A stretch of 7,259 nt of DNA from positions 1-7,259 of the forward strand of contig DAOVIO010000190.1 of assembly GCA_030673645.1 (NCBI GenBank), given 5' to 3'. The translations under genes were made by a program, and so were the position numbers. Source of the DNA: JAGLSB01 sp023135955 (GTDB taxonomy: Bacteria; Bacteroidota; Bacteroidia; Bacteroidales; GCA-2748055). Shown piece after piece: positions 1 through 6,829 of this stretch; the first letter of the stretch is position 1, and every line of letters begins with the position of its first letter. Below the pieces are notes generated by a model, which was given only the letters and a program-made list of their open reading frames with translations, searched no databases and had not been told where the DNA came from.

Positions 1-647
1 CAATGCTGGGTTTTTCTGAAGAGTTAAACAAAAATATTGAAGAATATGATACTGAAAAGCGAAATAAATTTATAGGGATAATCCATGACGCAATTCATAA
101 TACTTATAAATTGCTTGAAGACTTACTTATCTGGTCAGGTTCGCAACATGGTAGTATTAACTTTCAACCAACAAATGAAAACCTGTTTATATTATTTATT
201 AATACCATTGAGCAATTGAGTCAATCAGCTGAAAGGAAAAGTATAAAGTTAATAAATAATATACCTGAAGAATGTTATGTTGATGCAGATAAATTTATGC
301 TTTCAACGGTTATGAGAAATCTATTAATGAATGCAATTAAATTTACTCCAAAAGGTGGTGAGATCACAATAAGTATAAGTTTAATTGAAGATCAAAATAA
401 TATAGAATTTACCGAGATATCAATAGAAGATACTGGCATTGGAATTTCAAAAGAAGTTCAATCGAAATTATTTAAAATAGAAGAAAGTGTTTCTACATAT
501 GGCACAGAAAAAGAAAAAGGAACAGGCTTAGGCTTAATTTTATGCAAAGAATTTGTCGAAAAGCATAGTGGAAGAATATGGGTGGAAAGTGAGGTTGGTA
601 AAGGGAGTAGGTTTGTATTTACATTGCCATTTCAAAAGAAGAAGTAA
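1..647 (+). CDS. Sensor histidine kinase, C-terminal part (5' end outside window)
   Basis: This is the C-terminal 214 residues of a two-component sensor kinase, which autophosphorylates on histidine and passes the phosphate to a response regulator. The visible part starts just after the H-box: MLGFSEEL is the usual continuation of the dimerisation helix (family pattern HDLxxPFNxxLGFSEEL), so the phospho-acceptor histidine lies upstream of base 1. The first ATG at 3 is therefore internal and not the real start; bases 1-2 (CA) fit the end of an Ala or Ser codon. The ATP-binding HATPase_c domain is complete. The N-box is MRNLLMNAIKF (residues 104-114 counted from base 3), the G1 box DTGIGIS (143-149) and the G2 box GTGLGL (173-178), ending in FVFTLPF. 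No receiver domain follows before the TAA. The input domain cannot be seen, so the signal is unknown. The next gene starts 100 bp downstream and need not be related. Confidence 0.93.
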   Translation, partial: MLGFSEELNKNIEEYDTEKRNKFIGIIHDAIHNTYKLLEDLLIWSGSQHGSINFQPTNENLFILFINTIEQLSQSAERKSIKLINNIPEECYVDADKFMLSTVMRNLLMNAIKFTPKGGEITISISLIEDQNNIEFTEISIEDTGIGISKEVQSKLFKIEESVSTYGTEKEKGTGLGLILCKEFVEKHSGRIWVESEVGKGSRFVFTLPFQKKK

Positions 648-747
648 TCAATAAAAATATCAATTTTTGAAATTTTAAATTGTACTTTTAAAACTAATAG
701 GTTTCCGTTTGAGGGATTATAATATTAAATTCTTTAATCAAATCAAT

Positions 748-2217
748 ATGACTTGTTTCAAAAACTTTAAAATTCATGCAGGAATAATTCTTTTACCTGC
801 TCTAGTTGGCTGTAATTCTAATGAGTCTCAAGTAGAGGAAACAAAACCAAATATTATCTATATTCTAGCCGATGATCTGGGTTATGGGGATCTTGGAAGT
901 TACGGACAGGTGAACTTCAGTACACCATATATTGATAAGTTGGCTTCAGAAGGTATGCGTTTTATCAATCATTATTCGGGATCAACTGTCAGTGCTCCAT
1001 CCCGATCGGTGTTGATGACCGGACTACATAGTGGACATTCTCCCATCAGGGATAATAAGGAATATAAACCTGAAGGTCAGCATCCGATGGCTGACAATGC
1101 TTTTACCATTGCAGAGATGTTCAAAGAAGAGGGTTATGCTACTGGGGCATTTGGTAAATGGGGACTCGGATCTGTTGGCACGGAAGGTGACCCTAATAAT
1201 CAGGGTTTTGATGAATTTTTTGGATATAATTGTCATCGGGTGGCGCATCGTTATTATCCTGCTTATCTGTGGCATAATGATCAAAAGGTAGAGCTTCCGG
1301 GAAATGACTGGATAAACACAGAAACTTATGCTCCGGATGTTATTCAGGAAAAAGTTTTGGAATTTATTGAATCCAATAAGGATCAACCCTTTTTTCTTTT
1401 CTATCCCAATATAATACCTCATGCAGAATTGATTGCTCCTGAAGATGAAATTCTGGAACAGTTTATAGGCAAATTTGAGGAGACAGCATTTGAGGGAGGA
1501 AATGTTAAGAAAATAGAGGAAGCTGCTTATGGGAAGAATATGGATATCGCAGCATATTGCCCACAGGAAAATCCAAAAGCAGTTTTTGCTGCCATGGTAA
1601 CTCGTCTCGATAAACAGGTAGGCGAAGTGATGGCAAAATTAAAAGAACTAGGGATCGATGATAATACAATTGTTATTTTTACCAGTGACAATGGTCCGCA
1701 TAAAGAGGGAGGAATACACCCTGATGATTTTAACTCTAATGGTGAATTAAGAGGATTGAAACGCGATTTATACGAAGGAGGCATTAGAGTGCCCATGATT
1801 GCACGCTGGCCAGGAAAAATCAATTCCGGGACAGAAACCAACCATATTTCTGCATTTTGGGATGTATTACCAACTTTTGCAGAAATTGCAGGAACTGAAA
1901 TTCCTGGAGAAACTGATGGGATTTCATTTTTACCTATTCTCCTTGAGGAGGAAGGACAGATTTTGCACGATCATATGTATTGGGAATTTCATGCCCAAGG
2001 CGGAAAACAGGCGGTAAGAAAGGGAAATTGGAAAGCTGTTCGCTTAAATTATTACGATAGAACAAAGACTACTGTTGAATTGTATGATTTGGAGAAGGAC
2101 CCGGCTGAATCAACTGATCTGGCACATGAATTTCCGGAAATTGTGCTGGACATGATTAGTATTATGGATGAAGAGCATAGTTATAGTGAAGATTTTCCGT
2201 TCGACGGAGTGAATTAA
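748..2217 (+). CDS. Lipoprotein sulfatase, serine-type formylglycine (S1 family)
   Basis: A type I sulfatase that hydrolyses sulfate esters, probably on an extracellular or periplasmic organosulfate or sulfated glycan. The chosen ATG gives 489 residues with a lipoprotein signal peptide (MTCFKNFKIHAGIILLPALVGC; lipobox LVGC, lipidated Cys22). An in-frame TTG at 709 would only add 13 polar residues before it. Metal ligands are at ADDLGYGD (41-48) and TSDNG (312-316). The catalytic motif is SAPSRSVLMTG (82-92). Residue 82 is Ser (AGT, 991-993), so maturation to formylglycine would need an anaerobic radical-SAM sulfatase-maturating enzyme, which is not encoded here. GKWGLG (136-141) replaces the common GKWHLG, and LKRDLYEGGIRVP (337-349) is typical of the family. 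The length is normal and the frame is intact. The exact S1 subfamily and substrate cannot be assigned from sequence alone. It probably shares a transcript with the phosphatase 83 bp downstream. Confidence 0.93.
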   Translation: MTCFKNFKIHAGIILLPALVGCNSNESQVEETKPNIIYILADDLGYGDLGSYGQVNFSTPYIDKLASEGMRFINHYSGSTVSAPSRSVLMTGLHSGHSPIRDNKEYKPEGQHPMADNAFTIAEMFKEEGYATGAFGKWGLGSVGTEGDPNNQGFDEFFGYNCHRVAHRYYPAYLWHNDQKVELPGNDWINTETYAPDVIQEKVLEFIESNKDQPFFLFYPNIIPHAELIAPEDEILEQFIGKFEETAFEGGNVKKIEEAAYGKNMDIAAYCPQENPKAVFAAMVTRLDKQVGEVMAKLKELGIDDNTIVIFTSDNGPHKEGGIHPDDFNSNGELRGLKRDLYEGGIRVPMIARWPGKINSGTETNHISAFWDVLPTFAEIAGTEIPGETDGISFLPILLEEEGQILHDHMYWEFHAQGGKQAVRKGNWKAVRLNYYDRTKTTVELYDLEKDPAESTDLAHEFPEIVLDMISIMDEEHSYSEDFPFDGVN

Positions 2218-2300
2218 TTTTCATTCTCAACTTAAAATAAATATTCTATTAACCATTTCTTTTTTTATATTGTTCCTGCGAATGACAAAATCCATCAAAA

Positions 2301-4157
2301 ATGAAAAGAAACATTCTATTGATGTCCATTGTCCTCAGTCTTATTTTAACCGATACAGGATTCTCTCAAAATGATTTTTCTGTTATTTCCAGAGTAATGA
2401 AAGATGAGCAGATATGTTTTGCTATGTACACTGTGCAGAATAATATTATGAAGATGACTGCTCAGCTTTATCCATTAGATGAAAAAGATGATCGCTTTGT
2501 CAGACTTGAGCTTAGAGAAAATGAGGTATGGAAAGAAATCGCTAAAGAAAAAATTAATGAAAACAGCTACCATTCTGTTGATGATGCCAGGAGCTGGACG
2601 GCAGTTTTTCGAATTGAGAATTGGGATTCAGAAAGAGATATGGAATATCGCGTAGCCCATGGTGAAGATGCCTTTTTTTACGGTAAAATCAGAAAAGATC
2701 CTATTGACAAAGAAACTATAGTTGTAGCAGCTTTTACAGGCAATTCAAACAAGGACAGAAGTCAGAGAACCGACCTGATTGAGAATATTAAAGCTCAGGA
2801 TCCCGATTTGTTATTCTTTTCAGGAGATCAATCATATGATCATGAATATCATCTGGCTGCCTGGTTACTTTTTGGACGTCAGTTTAGTGAAATTATTAAG
2901 GATAGGCCTACTGTTGCTATACCCGACGATCATGATGTTGGTCAGGGTAATTTATGGGGAGCAGGAGGCGTAAATACAGAAGTTCCTGCAGGTAATAACG
3001 GAGGCTATTTTATGCCAGCTGAATACGTAATAGAAGTAGAGCGCGCACAGACAAGTAACTTGCCCGATCCATACGATCCTACACCAGTAGAGCAAGGCAT
3101 AGGTGTTTATTATACTTCATTAAATATCGGAGGAATAGATTTTGCTATTATTGAAGATCGTAAGTTTAAGTCAGGACCTGCCGGGTTGGTCCCTCAGCAA
3201 GGTCCTCGTCCCGATCATATTCTTGATCCCGACTATGATCCTAAAACCGTCGATGTGGAGGGAGCTCAATTGCTTGGAGAGCGTCAGTTGAAGTTCCTCC
3301 ATGAATGGGGTCAAGACTGGAGAGGAGTACAGATGAAAGCTGTTCTTTCGCAGACGGTTTTTGCAAATGCCGCGCATATTCATCGTGGGGATCGCTTAAT
3401 GGCAGATATGGACTCAAACGGCTGGCCGCAAACCGGAAGGAACAGGGCTCTTGAGGAAATTCGCAGATCCTTTGCATTAATGATTGGAGGTGATCAGCAT
3501 CTTGCGACAGTTATTCATCATGGAATTGACGATTGGGACGATTCAGGATTCTCATTTTGTGTGCCTTCAATTGTAAATTATTATCCGCGTCAATGGCTTC
3601 CCTTATCCACAAACCCTTATACCCTAAGTATAGAGCTGGACCATACTGGAAGATATTTAGATGGTTTTCATAATAAAATAACTATGCATGCATATGCTAA
3701 TCCCGATGAGGATAATACTCTATACCCCAAATGGAGGGAAGAAGGATATTGGGGAAAATTAGCTGCAGGTCATGGGATTATCCGCTTCAATAAAAAAGAA
3801 AGAAGCATAGTTATGGAAGCCTGGCCAAGGGGAGTTGATGTAACAAAGGAAGATGCTAAACAATTTCCCGGATGGCCTGTGAAAATTATTCAGGAGGAAA
3901 ACTACAGCAGAAAAGCTAAGGCCTGGCTTCCTGAAATTAAGGTTGAAGGTATGGAAGATCCTGTTTTTCAAGTGATTGAAGAATCAAGCGACGAGGTGGT
4001 TTATACTATAAGAATTCTTGGCAGCAGTTTTCGCCCAAAAGTCTTTCAAGATGGATTATATACTATTAAAATTGGTGACCAGGATACTCGGGAAGTAGTT
4101 TTAGAGGGAATTAAAGCTGGGAATAAAAGCTTAAAAGCTATGAAAGTGGAATTATAA
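2301..4157 (+). CDS. PhoD-like metallophosphatase, exported
   Basis: A 618-residue secreted hydrolase of the PhoD-like metallophosphoesterase group, expected to cleave phosphate mono- or diesters outside the cytoplasm. The first 22 or so residues form a signal peptide (MKRN, hydrophobic ILLMSIVLSLIL, then TDTGFSQ), with cleavage probably near residue 22 and no lipobox. Residues 25-135 look like the N-terminal beta domain of PhoD proteins. The metal site is built from AAFTGNSN (143-150), LFFSGDQSYDH (171-181), IPDDHDVGQGN (207-217) and GGDQHLATV (396-404). These match in order the PhoD blocks around GDxxY, DDHE and GDxH. The first block carries TGN where classical PhoD has a cysteine (ASCQ). 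The last 120 or so residues form a beta-rich C-terminal domain of unclear role. The ATG at 2301 is preceded by CAAAA and fits the signal peptide. The substrate is unknown; the sulfatase next door suggests co-scavenging of esterified sulfate and phosphate. Confidence 0.88.
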   Translation: MKRNILLMSIVLSLILTDTGFSQNDFSVISRVMKDEQICFAMYTVQNNIMKMTAQLYPLDEKDDRFVRLELRENEVWKEIAKEKINENSYHSVDDARSWTAVFRIENWDSERDMEYRVAHGEDAFFYGKIRKDPIDKETIVVAAFTGNSNKDRSQRTDLIENIKAQDPDLLFFSGDQSYDHEYHLAAWLLFGRQFSEIIKDRPTVAIPDDHDVGQGNLWGAGGVNTEVPAGNNGGYFMPAEYVIEVERAQTSNLPDPYDPTPVEQGIGVYYTSLNIGGIDFAIIEDRKFKSGPAGLVPQQGPRPDHILDPDYDPKTVDVEGAQLLGERQLKFLHEWGQDWRGVQMKAVLSQTVFANAAHIHRGDRLMADMDSNGWPQTGRNRALEEIRRSFALMIGGDQHLATVIHHGIDDWDDSGFSFCVPSIVNYYPRQWLPLSTNPYTLSIELDHTGRYLDGFHNKITMHAYANPDEDNTLYPKWREEGYWGKLAAGHGIIRFNKKERSIVMEAWPRGVDVTKEDAKQFPGWPVKIIQEENYSRKAKAWLPEIKVEGMEDPVFQVIEESSDEVVYTIRILGSSFRPKVFQDGLYTIKIGDQDTREVVLEGIKAGNKSLKAMKVEL

Positions 4158-4221
4158 TAAATGGATTTATTAATAGCTATCTAGGAATCAGTTTCGCAAG
4201 GATTAAGTTTAAACCAATTAA

Positions 4222-4317
4222 TATAAAAAAAGAAGTTTACAGGGAATAATATTTTCAAGTATTTCAATTGGCATATTATCAGGATGTCAGACACAGACTA
4301 AGCCCGATGTATCCTAG
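4222..4317 (+). pseudogene. Remnant of a lipoprotein N-terminus (possibly a second sulfatase)
   Basis: In one + strand frame this stretch reads KKRSLQ, then a hydrophobic run GIIFSSISIGIL, a lipobox LSGC (Cys codon 4285-4287), then QTQTKPDVS and a TAG at 4315. This is the layout of a Bacteroidota lipoprotein signal peptide, and TKPDV resembles TKPNI, which follows the lipobox cysteine in the sulfatase at 748 and leads into its IIYILADD strand. There is no start codon (TAA TAT before the lysines) and no frame continues after the stop, so it cannot be a working gene. The reading is a decayed or deleted paralogue whose body has been lost. Chance resemblance in only 31 codons remains possible. 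Confidence 0.35.
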
Positions 4318-4359
4318 AATATGGAAGAACCTAATATGAGTAGCTGGATTTGAAATATT

Positions 4360-5280
4360 TTAACTACGAATAAACTCAGCGGCACTCAGAGCAGCTACAG
4401 TACCATCGGCTACAGCAGTGGTTATTTGTCGATATTTTTTAACGATACAATCTCCGGCGCCAAATACTCCGGGAATATTTGTTTTCATATCTCCATTGAC
4501 TATCATCTCACCCCGGTCGTTGAGTTCTATAAGTCCATTAATGGGTTCTGTATTAGGCAGGTATCCGGCAAATATAAATGTACCGTCTGTTTTTAAGGTT
4601 GAAATTTCTCCTGTTGAAAGTTTTTCTATACTCACCTCTTCCAGTATATTATTACCCTTAAACTCTCTTAATTCAGATCCCATTATGAAACTTATTTTAG
4701 GATTTTTCTCTGCTTCCTGAACGGCGTGTTCAAAAGCCTGGAAATGGTCGAATTGATGTACTATAGTAACTTTTGTAGCGAAATTAGTTAGCGCAACAGC
4801 TTCTTCAAGAGCTGAATTCCCGCCTCCAACAACAACAACTTCCTTTCCCTCGAAGAAATCTCCATCACATGTTGCACAATAAGAAATACCAGTGCCTTTA
4901 AAAATGTCTTCACCGGGTATATTTAATGATCGGGGTCTGCCACCAGGAGAAAGTATAACTGCTTTTGAGCGGAATATTCTTCCATCTTCGAGTTTTACTG
5001 ATTTATTTTCTCCTTCTAGATTGTACTCAATAATCTTAATGTTGGATTTAATTTTACAACCAAAGCTTTTTGCTTGAACCTTCATGGTATTAGCAAGCAT
5101 ATAGCCTTTTGTACTTTCCACACCCGGATAGTTGGCAACTTCCTCAGTAAGGATCATTTGTCCACCGATTACACCTTCATTTAAAATTACAGTACTTAGT
5201 TTGGCACGTGAAGTATAAATTCCTGCAGTTAATCCGGCTGCACCAGCACCAATTATTATTACATCAAATTGCTCTTCCAT
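4360..5280 (-). CDS. trxB: Thioredoxin reductase-like flavoprotein with atypical NADPH site
   Basis: A 306-residue low-molecular-weight thioredoxin reductase, a cytoplasmic FAD enzyme that passes electrons through a cysteine pair to a thioredoxin-type partner. FAD-binding motifs are GAGAAG (11-16) near the N-terminus and GVFGAGDC (271-278) near the C-terminus, followed by KYRQITTAVADGTVAA. The redox-active pair is CATC (Cys135 and Cys138). The second dinucleotide fold GGGNSALEEA (152-161) is present. However, the HRRxxxR motif that grips the 2'-phosphate of NADPH reads HQFDHFQ (175-181), so all three arginines are gone. NADH or another donor is therefore more likely than NADPH; this is inference. 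The length is slightly shorter than the 320 or so residues of E. coli TrxB. The ATG at 5280 sits 50 bp after the thioredoxin-like gene, with a hairpin in between. It is the last gene of the leftward set. Confidence 0.93.
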   Translation of the reverse strand: MEEQFDVIIIGAGAAGLTAGIYTSRAKLSTVILNEGVIGGQMILTEEVANYPGVESTKGYMLANTMKVQAKSFGCKIKSNIKIIEYNLEGENKSVKLEDGRIFRSKAVILSPGGRPRSLNIPGEDIFKGTGISYCATCDGDFFEGKEVVVVGGGNSALEEAVALTNFATKVTIVHQFDHFQAFEHAVQEAEKNPKISFIMGSELREFKGNNILEEVSIEKLSTGEISTLKTDGTFIFAGYLPNTEPINGLIELNDRGEMIVNGDMKTNIPGVFGAGDCIVKKYRQITTAVADGTVAALSAAEFIRS

Positions 5281-5283
5281 ATT

Positions 5284-5318
5284 AAAATAATAAAAATACC
5301 GACCACGATGATGGTCGG
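5284..5318 (-). terminator. Hairpin with T-rich tail between thioredoxin-like gene and trxB
   Basis: Read on the - strand, CCGACCA (complement of the GGTCGG arm, 5312-5318) pairs with TGGTCGG (5299-5305) around a 6-nt loop, followed by TATTTTTATTATTTT. It starts 12 nt after the stop of the thioredoxin-like gene and its T-rich tail runs to within a few bases of the trxB start codon. The shape is that of an intrinsic terminator. Because trxB follows directly in the same direction, it may act as a partial terminator or attenuator, or as an RNA-stabilising hairpin that sets the ratio of the two proteins. Confidence 0.6.
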
Positions 5319-5330
5319 GATGTGATTAAA

Positions 5331-5681
5331 TTATGCTCCAAATTCTTCGTCAAGAATTGCAGTGATCTGCTGGTTGTTCTGAATACTTGATGTAGCTTTC
5401 GCTACTTTTCCGTTTTTATAATACATGGTAAAAGGTAATCCCATAAATCCACTACATTCTGGTGCATTTCTAATTATGGCTGCCTCTGGTGAATCAAATC
5501 CCATACTGTAGAATTTCACATTTGTGCGTTCCTCTTCCAACTCTTCCATAATGTCATAAACAGGAATACACATAGGACCCATTCTACCACAACATACCAT
5601 TACATTTTCGTTCTCACTTATTATTTTCTCTAATTCTGATGCACTTTCGATTTCATGAATTGCTGTTTGTAATTGTTTCAT
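5331..5681 (-). CDS. Thioredoxin-like protein with non-canonical active site (MGPM, shifted cysteines)
   Basis: A 116-residue single-domain thioredoxin-fold protein, cytoplasmic (no signal peptide). The fold is supported by the strand NVMV (26-29), the helix PVYDIMEELEEE (40-51), the strand VKFYSM (55-60), the block GFMGLPFTMYYKNGK (78-92) that matches the cis-proline segment IPTLLLFKNG of thioredoxin (Pro83), and a final helix. Where thioredoxin has WCGPCK, this protein reads RMGPMC (33-38), so both classical cysteines are methionines. Instead there are Cys30-Cys31 just before, Cys38 just after, and Cys76 near the cis-proline. A redox role is thus still possible with a different pair, but ordinary CxxC chemistry is not. 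The ATG at 5681 is preceded on its strand by a run of eight A. The downstream reductase is the obvious partner. It may be a recurring family, but I cannot name it with certainty. Confidence 0.85.
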   Translation of the reverse strand: MKQLQTAIHEIESASELEKIISENENVMVCCGRMGPMCIPVYDIMEELEEERTNVKFYSMGFDSPEAAIIRNAPECSGFMGLPFTMYYKNGKVAKATSSIQNNQQITAILDEEFGA

Positions 5682-5700
5682 TTTTTTTAATGTTTATTGT

Positions 5701-5720
5701 TCAATTTATATCAATTTATA
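5701..5720. repeat. Perfect 10-bp tandem duplication in the thioredoxin-like gene leader
   Basis: TCAATTTATA occurs twice head to tail in the 63-bp gap between the methyltransferase and the thioredoxin-like gene. A third partial copy, TCAATTTA, lies at 5740-5747 and overlaps the methyltransferase stop. On the transcribed strand the motif reads TATAAATTGA. It may be simple slippage in AT-rich DNA or a repeated binding site. Confidence 0.6.
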
Positions 5721-5744
5721 ATTCAAATACTTATTTTATTCAAT

Positions 5745-6401
5745 TTAAGACTTCCTAACTGCACTTAGTAAACGTGTATATTTTTTCATATACTTCTTTT
5801 CTCCAAAATATGAAAAGCCATATTCTGATAAGATAGATTTCCAGTCTTTTTTTATATAGTCAAATGCATATTTACACTCAACCGTCTTAAAAATAAATCT
5901 GTGATGTGAGGGCATTTTATCCATATCAAATTCTGCGAAATCCAGAATAATTAATTTTCCTCCCGGCTGTAAATGATCATAAGCATTCTGAATGAGAATT
6001 AACCTGTGCTCGTGAGGTAGTCCGTGTATTACAAAACTAATCAATACTTTATCATATTTCTTTTCCAGCTTAAAGGGGATGTCAATTCTTTTCTGTTTAA
6101 ATTCAAACCTTGAATCTGCACCAAGCTTTTCAATAAATTGTTTTCCCATTATCGGAGAAACATCTATTCCTGTAATCTTTCCTTTTTCCCCAAGAGTTTT
6201 AGCCATAAGTGCAGCATTCTTACCTGTTCCACATCCTAAATCAAGAATATGATCATCAGATTGAATTTCCATATCTTTTATCGCTGATTGAATGAATCGA
6301 TTGTATTTCCCAAAAGTGATGGAATTCATTATAGTATCGTAATGTCTAGCTATTAATGGACTTAGCTCTACTTTTGATTCGGCGTGTATTCTTTTGCTCA
6401 T
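5745..6401 (-). CDS. Class I SAM-dependent methyltransferase (UbiE-like)
   Basis: A 218-residue Rossmann-fold methyltransferase that transfers a methyl group from S-adenosylmethionine; acceptor unknown. Motif I is LDLGCGTGK (53-61), the acidic end of the second strand is GIDVSP (78-83), the post-I region contains KRIDIPF, the fourth strand is KVLISFVIHGLPHE (118-131), and motif III is LQPGGKLIILDF (144-155). The N-terminal IARHYDTIMNSITFGKYNRF and the overall layout resemble the UbiE/MenG (COQ5) group, but the genes nearby are not from quinone synthesis. It lacks the set of conserved cysteines of ArsM-type arsenite methyltransferases; the visible ones are Cys57 in motif I and Cys176. The ATG at 6401 is 39 bp after the stop of the NifX-like gene, and the thioredoxin-like gene starts 63 bp further on, so the genes are probably co-transcribed. 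A role in modifying a small thiol or metalloid compound is a guess from context only. Confidence 0.88.
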   Translation of the reverse strand: MSKRIHAESKVELSPLIARHYDTIMNSITFGKYNRFIQSAIKDMEIQSDDHILDLGCGTGKNAALMAKTLGEKGKITGIDVSPIMGKQFIEKLGADSRFEFKQKRIDIPFKLEKKYDKVLISFVIHGLPHEHRLILIQNAYDHLQPGGKLIILDFAEFDMDKMPSHHRFIFKTVECKYAFDYIKKDWKSILSEYGFSYFGEKKYMKKYTRLLSAVRKS

Positions 6402-6440
6402 GTTATTAACATTATATCATTTGTAAAACAAGTATATAAT

Positions 6441-6785
6441 TTATCCGGTAATTCCTTTAATTATTTTAAAATCTGATTTTAGCTGACCATTTAAGCAGTC
6501 ATCTACAAGAATATTTGTTGTATTAATCGGGATTCCAATAAATAAATTGACTTTAAGTTTACTAAACAGTGAAATAACACTTTTATCTATTTTATGTGCG
6601 ATTACATCAGTAATACCTTGACTCACAATCCAATCAGGTAATTTATCAATATCTTTTACAGGAGGAACCTCCAATGTATTAGCCTGAATACTGTTATCTT
6701 CTATTTCAAATATTTCATAGTATCCACACTGACCAAAATATTCACTCAGTTTGCCTTCTTTTATTGGAATTGCTATGCGTTTCAT
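6441..6785 (-). CDS. NifX/NafY-MTH1175 family protein (Fe-Mo cofactor biosynthesis-like)
   Basis: A 114-residue single-domain protein of the dinitrogenase iron-molybdenum cofactor biosynthesis family (NifX, NafY, VnfX, MTH1175), small cytoplasmic proteins that bind metal clusters or carry them. The signature is the N-terminal MKRIAIPIKEGKLSEYFGQC followed by YYEIFEIED (family pattern IAIPxxxGxxSxHFGxxxYFxIxEVE), then the GITDVIA strand (58-64) and the C-terminal helix typical of the fold. Tyr17 replaces the usual histidine of HFG, and HKID (64-67) replaces the usual glycine-rich turn. Cys20 and Cys97 are the only cysteines. No nitrogenase genes are in the window, so a general cluster- or metal-handling role is more likely than nitrogen fixation. 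It is the first gene of the leftward set, 44 bp downstream of a Bacteroidota-type -7 element. Confidence 0.85.
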   Translation of the reverse strand: MKRIAIPIKEGKLSEYFGQCGYYEIFEIEDNSIQANTLEVPPVKDIDKLPDWIVSQGITDVIAHKIDKSVISLFSKLKVNLFIGIPINTTNILVDDCLNGQLKSDFKIIKGITG

Positions 6786-6829
6786 TGTTTGTAAATTACT
6801 TTTCGATTCTTTTCATTTGAATCATGATG

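Noticed and set aside
608..615. TAGGTTTG, an exact -7 element match, as a promoter for the sulfatase
   Set aside because: It lies inside the kinase coding sequence, has no partner element at a suitable distance upstream, and would give a leader of over 120 nt; chance match is likely.
661..682. CAATTT...AAATTG inverted repeat after the kinase stop as a terminator
   Set aside because: The stem is 6 bp and almost all A/T with a 10-nt loop, too weak to support a call.
683..705. TACTTTTA and TAGGTTTC as -7 elements before the sulfatase
   Set aside because: Each has one mismatch and neither has a TTG or TTTG element at 17-23 bp upstream, so I did not annotate a promoter.
709..747. In-frame TTG at 709 as the start of the sulfatase gene
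   Set aside because: It would add 13 mostly polar residues in front of a well-formed lipoprotein signal peptide that begins at the ATG at 748.
1024..1422. A 132-codon open frame on the - strand inside the sulfatase gene
   Set aside because: It is fully antisense to a strongly supported sulfatase frame and its translation shows no recognisable domain.
1527..1841. A 104-codon open frame on the - strand inside the sulfatase gene
   Set aside because: It is the shadow of conserved sulfatase sequence in another frame.
4418..4720. A 100-codon + strand open frame opposite trxB
   Set aside because: It is antisense to the conserved C-terminal half of the reductase and has no domain of its own.
6441..6785. 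Nitrogen fixation function suggested by the NifX-like protein
   Set aside because: This family is widespread outside nitrogen fixers and no other nif gene is present in the window.
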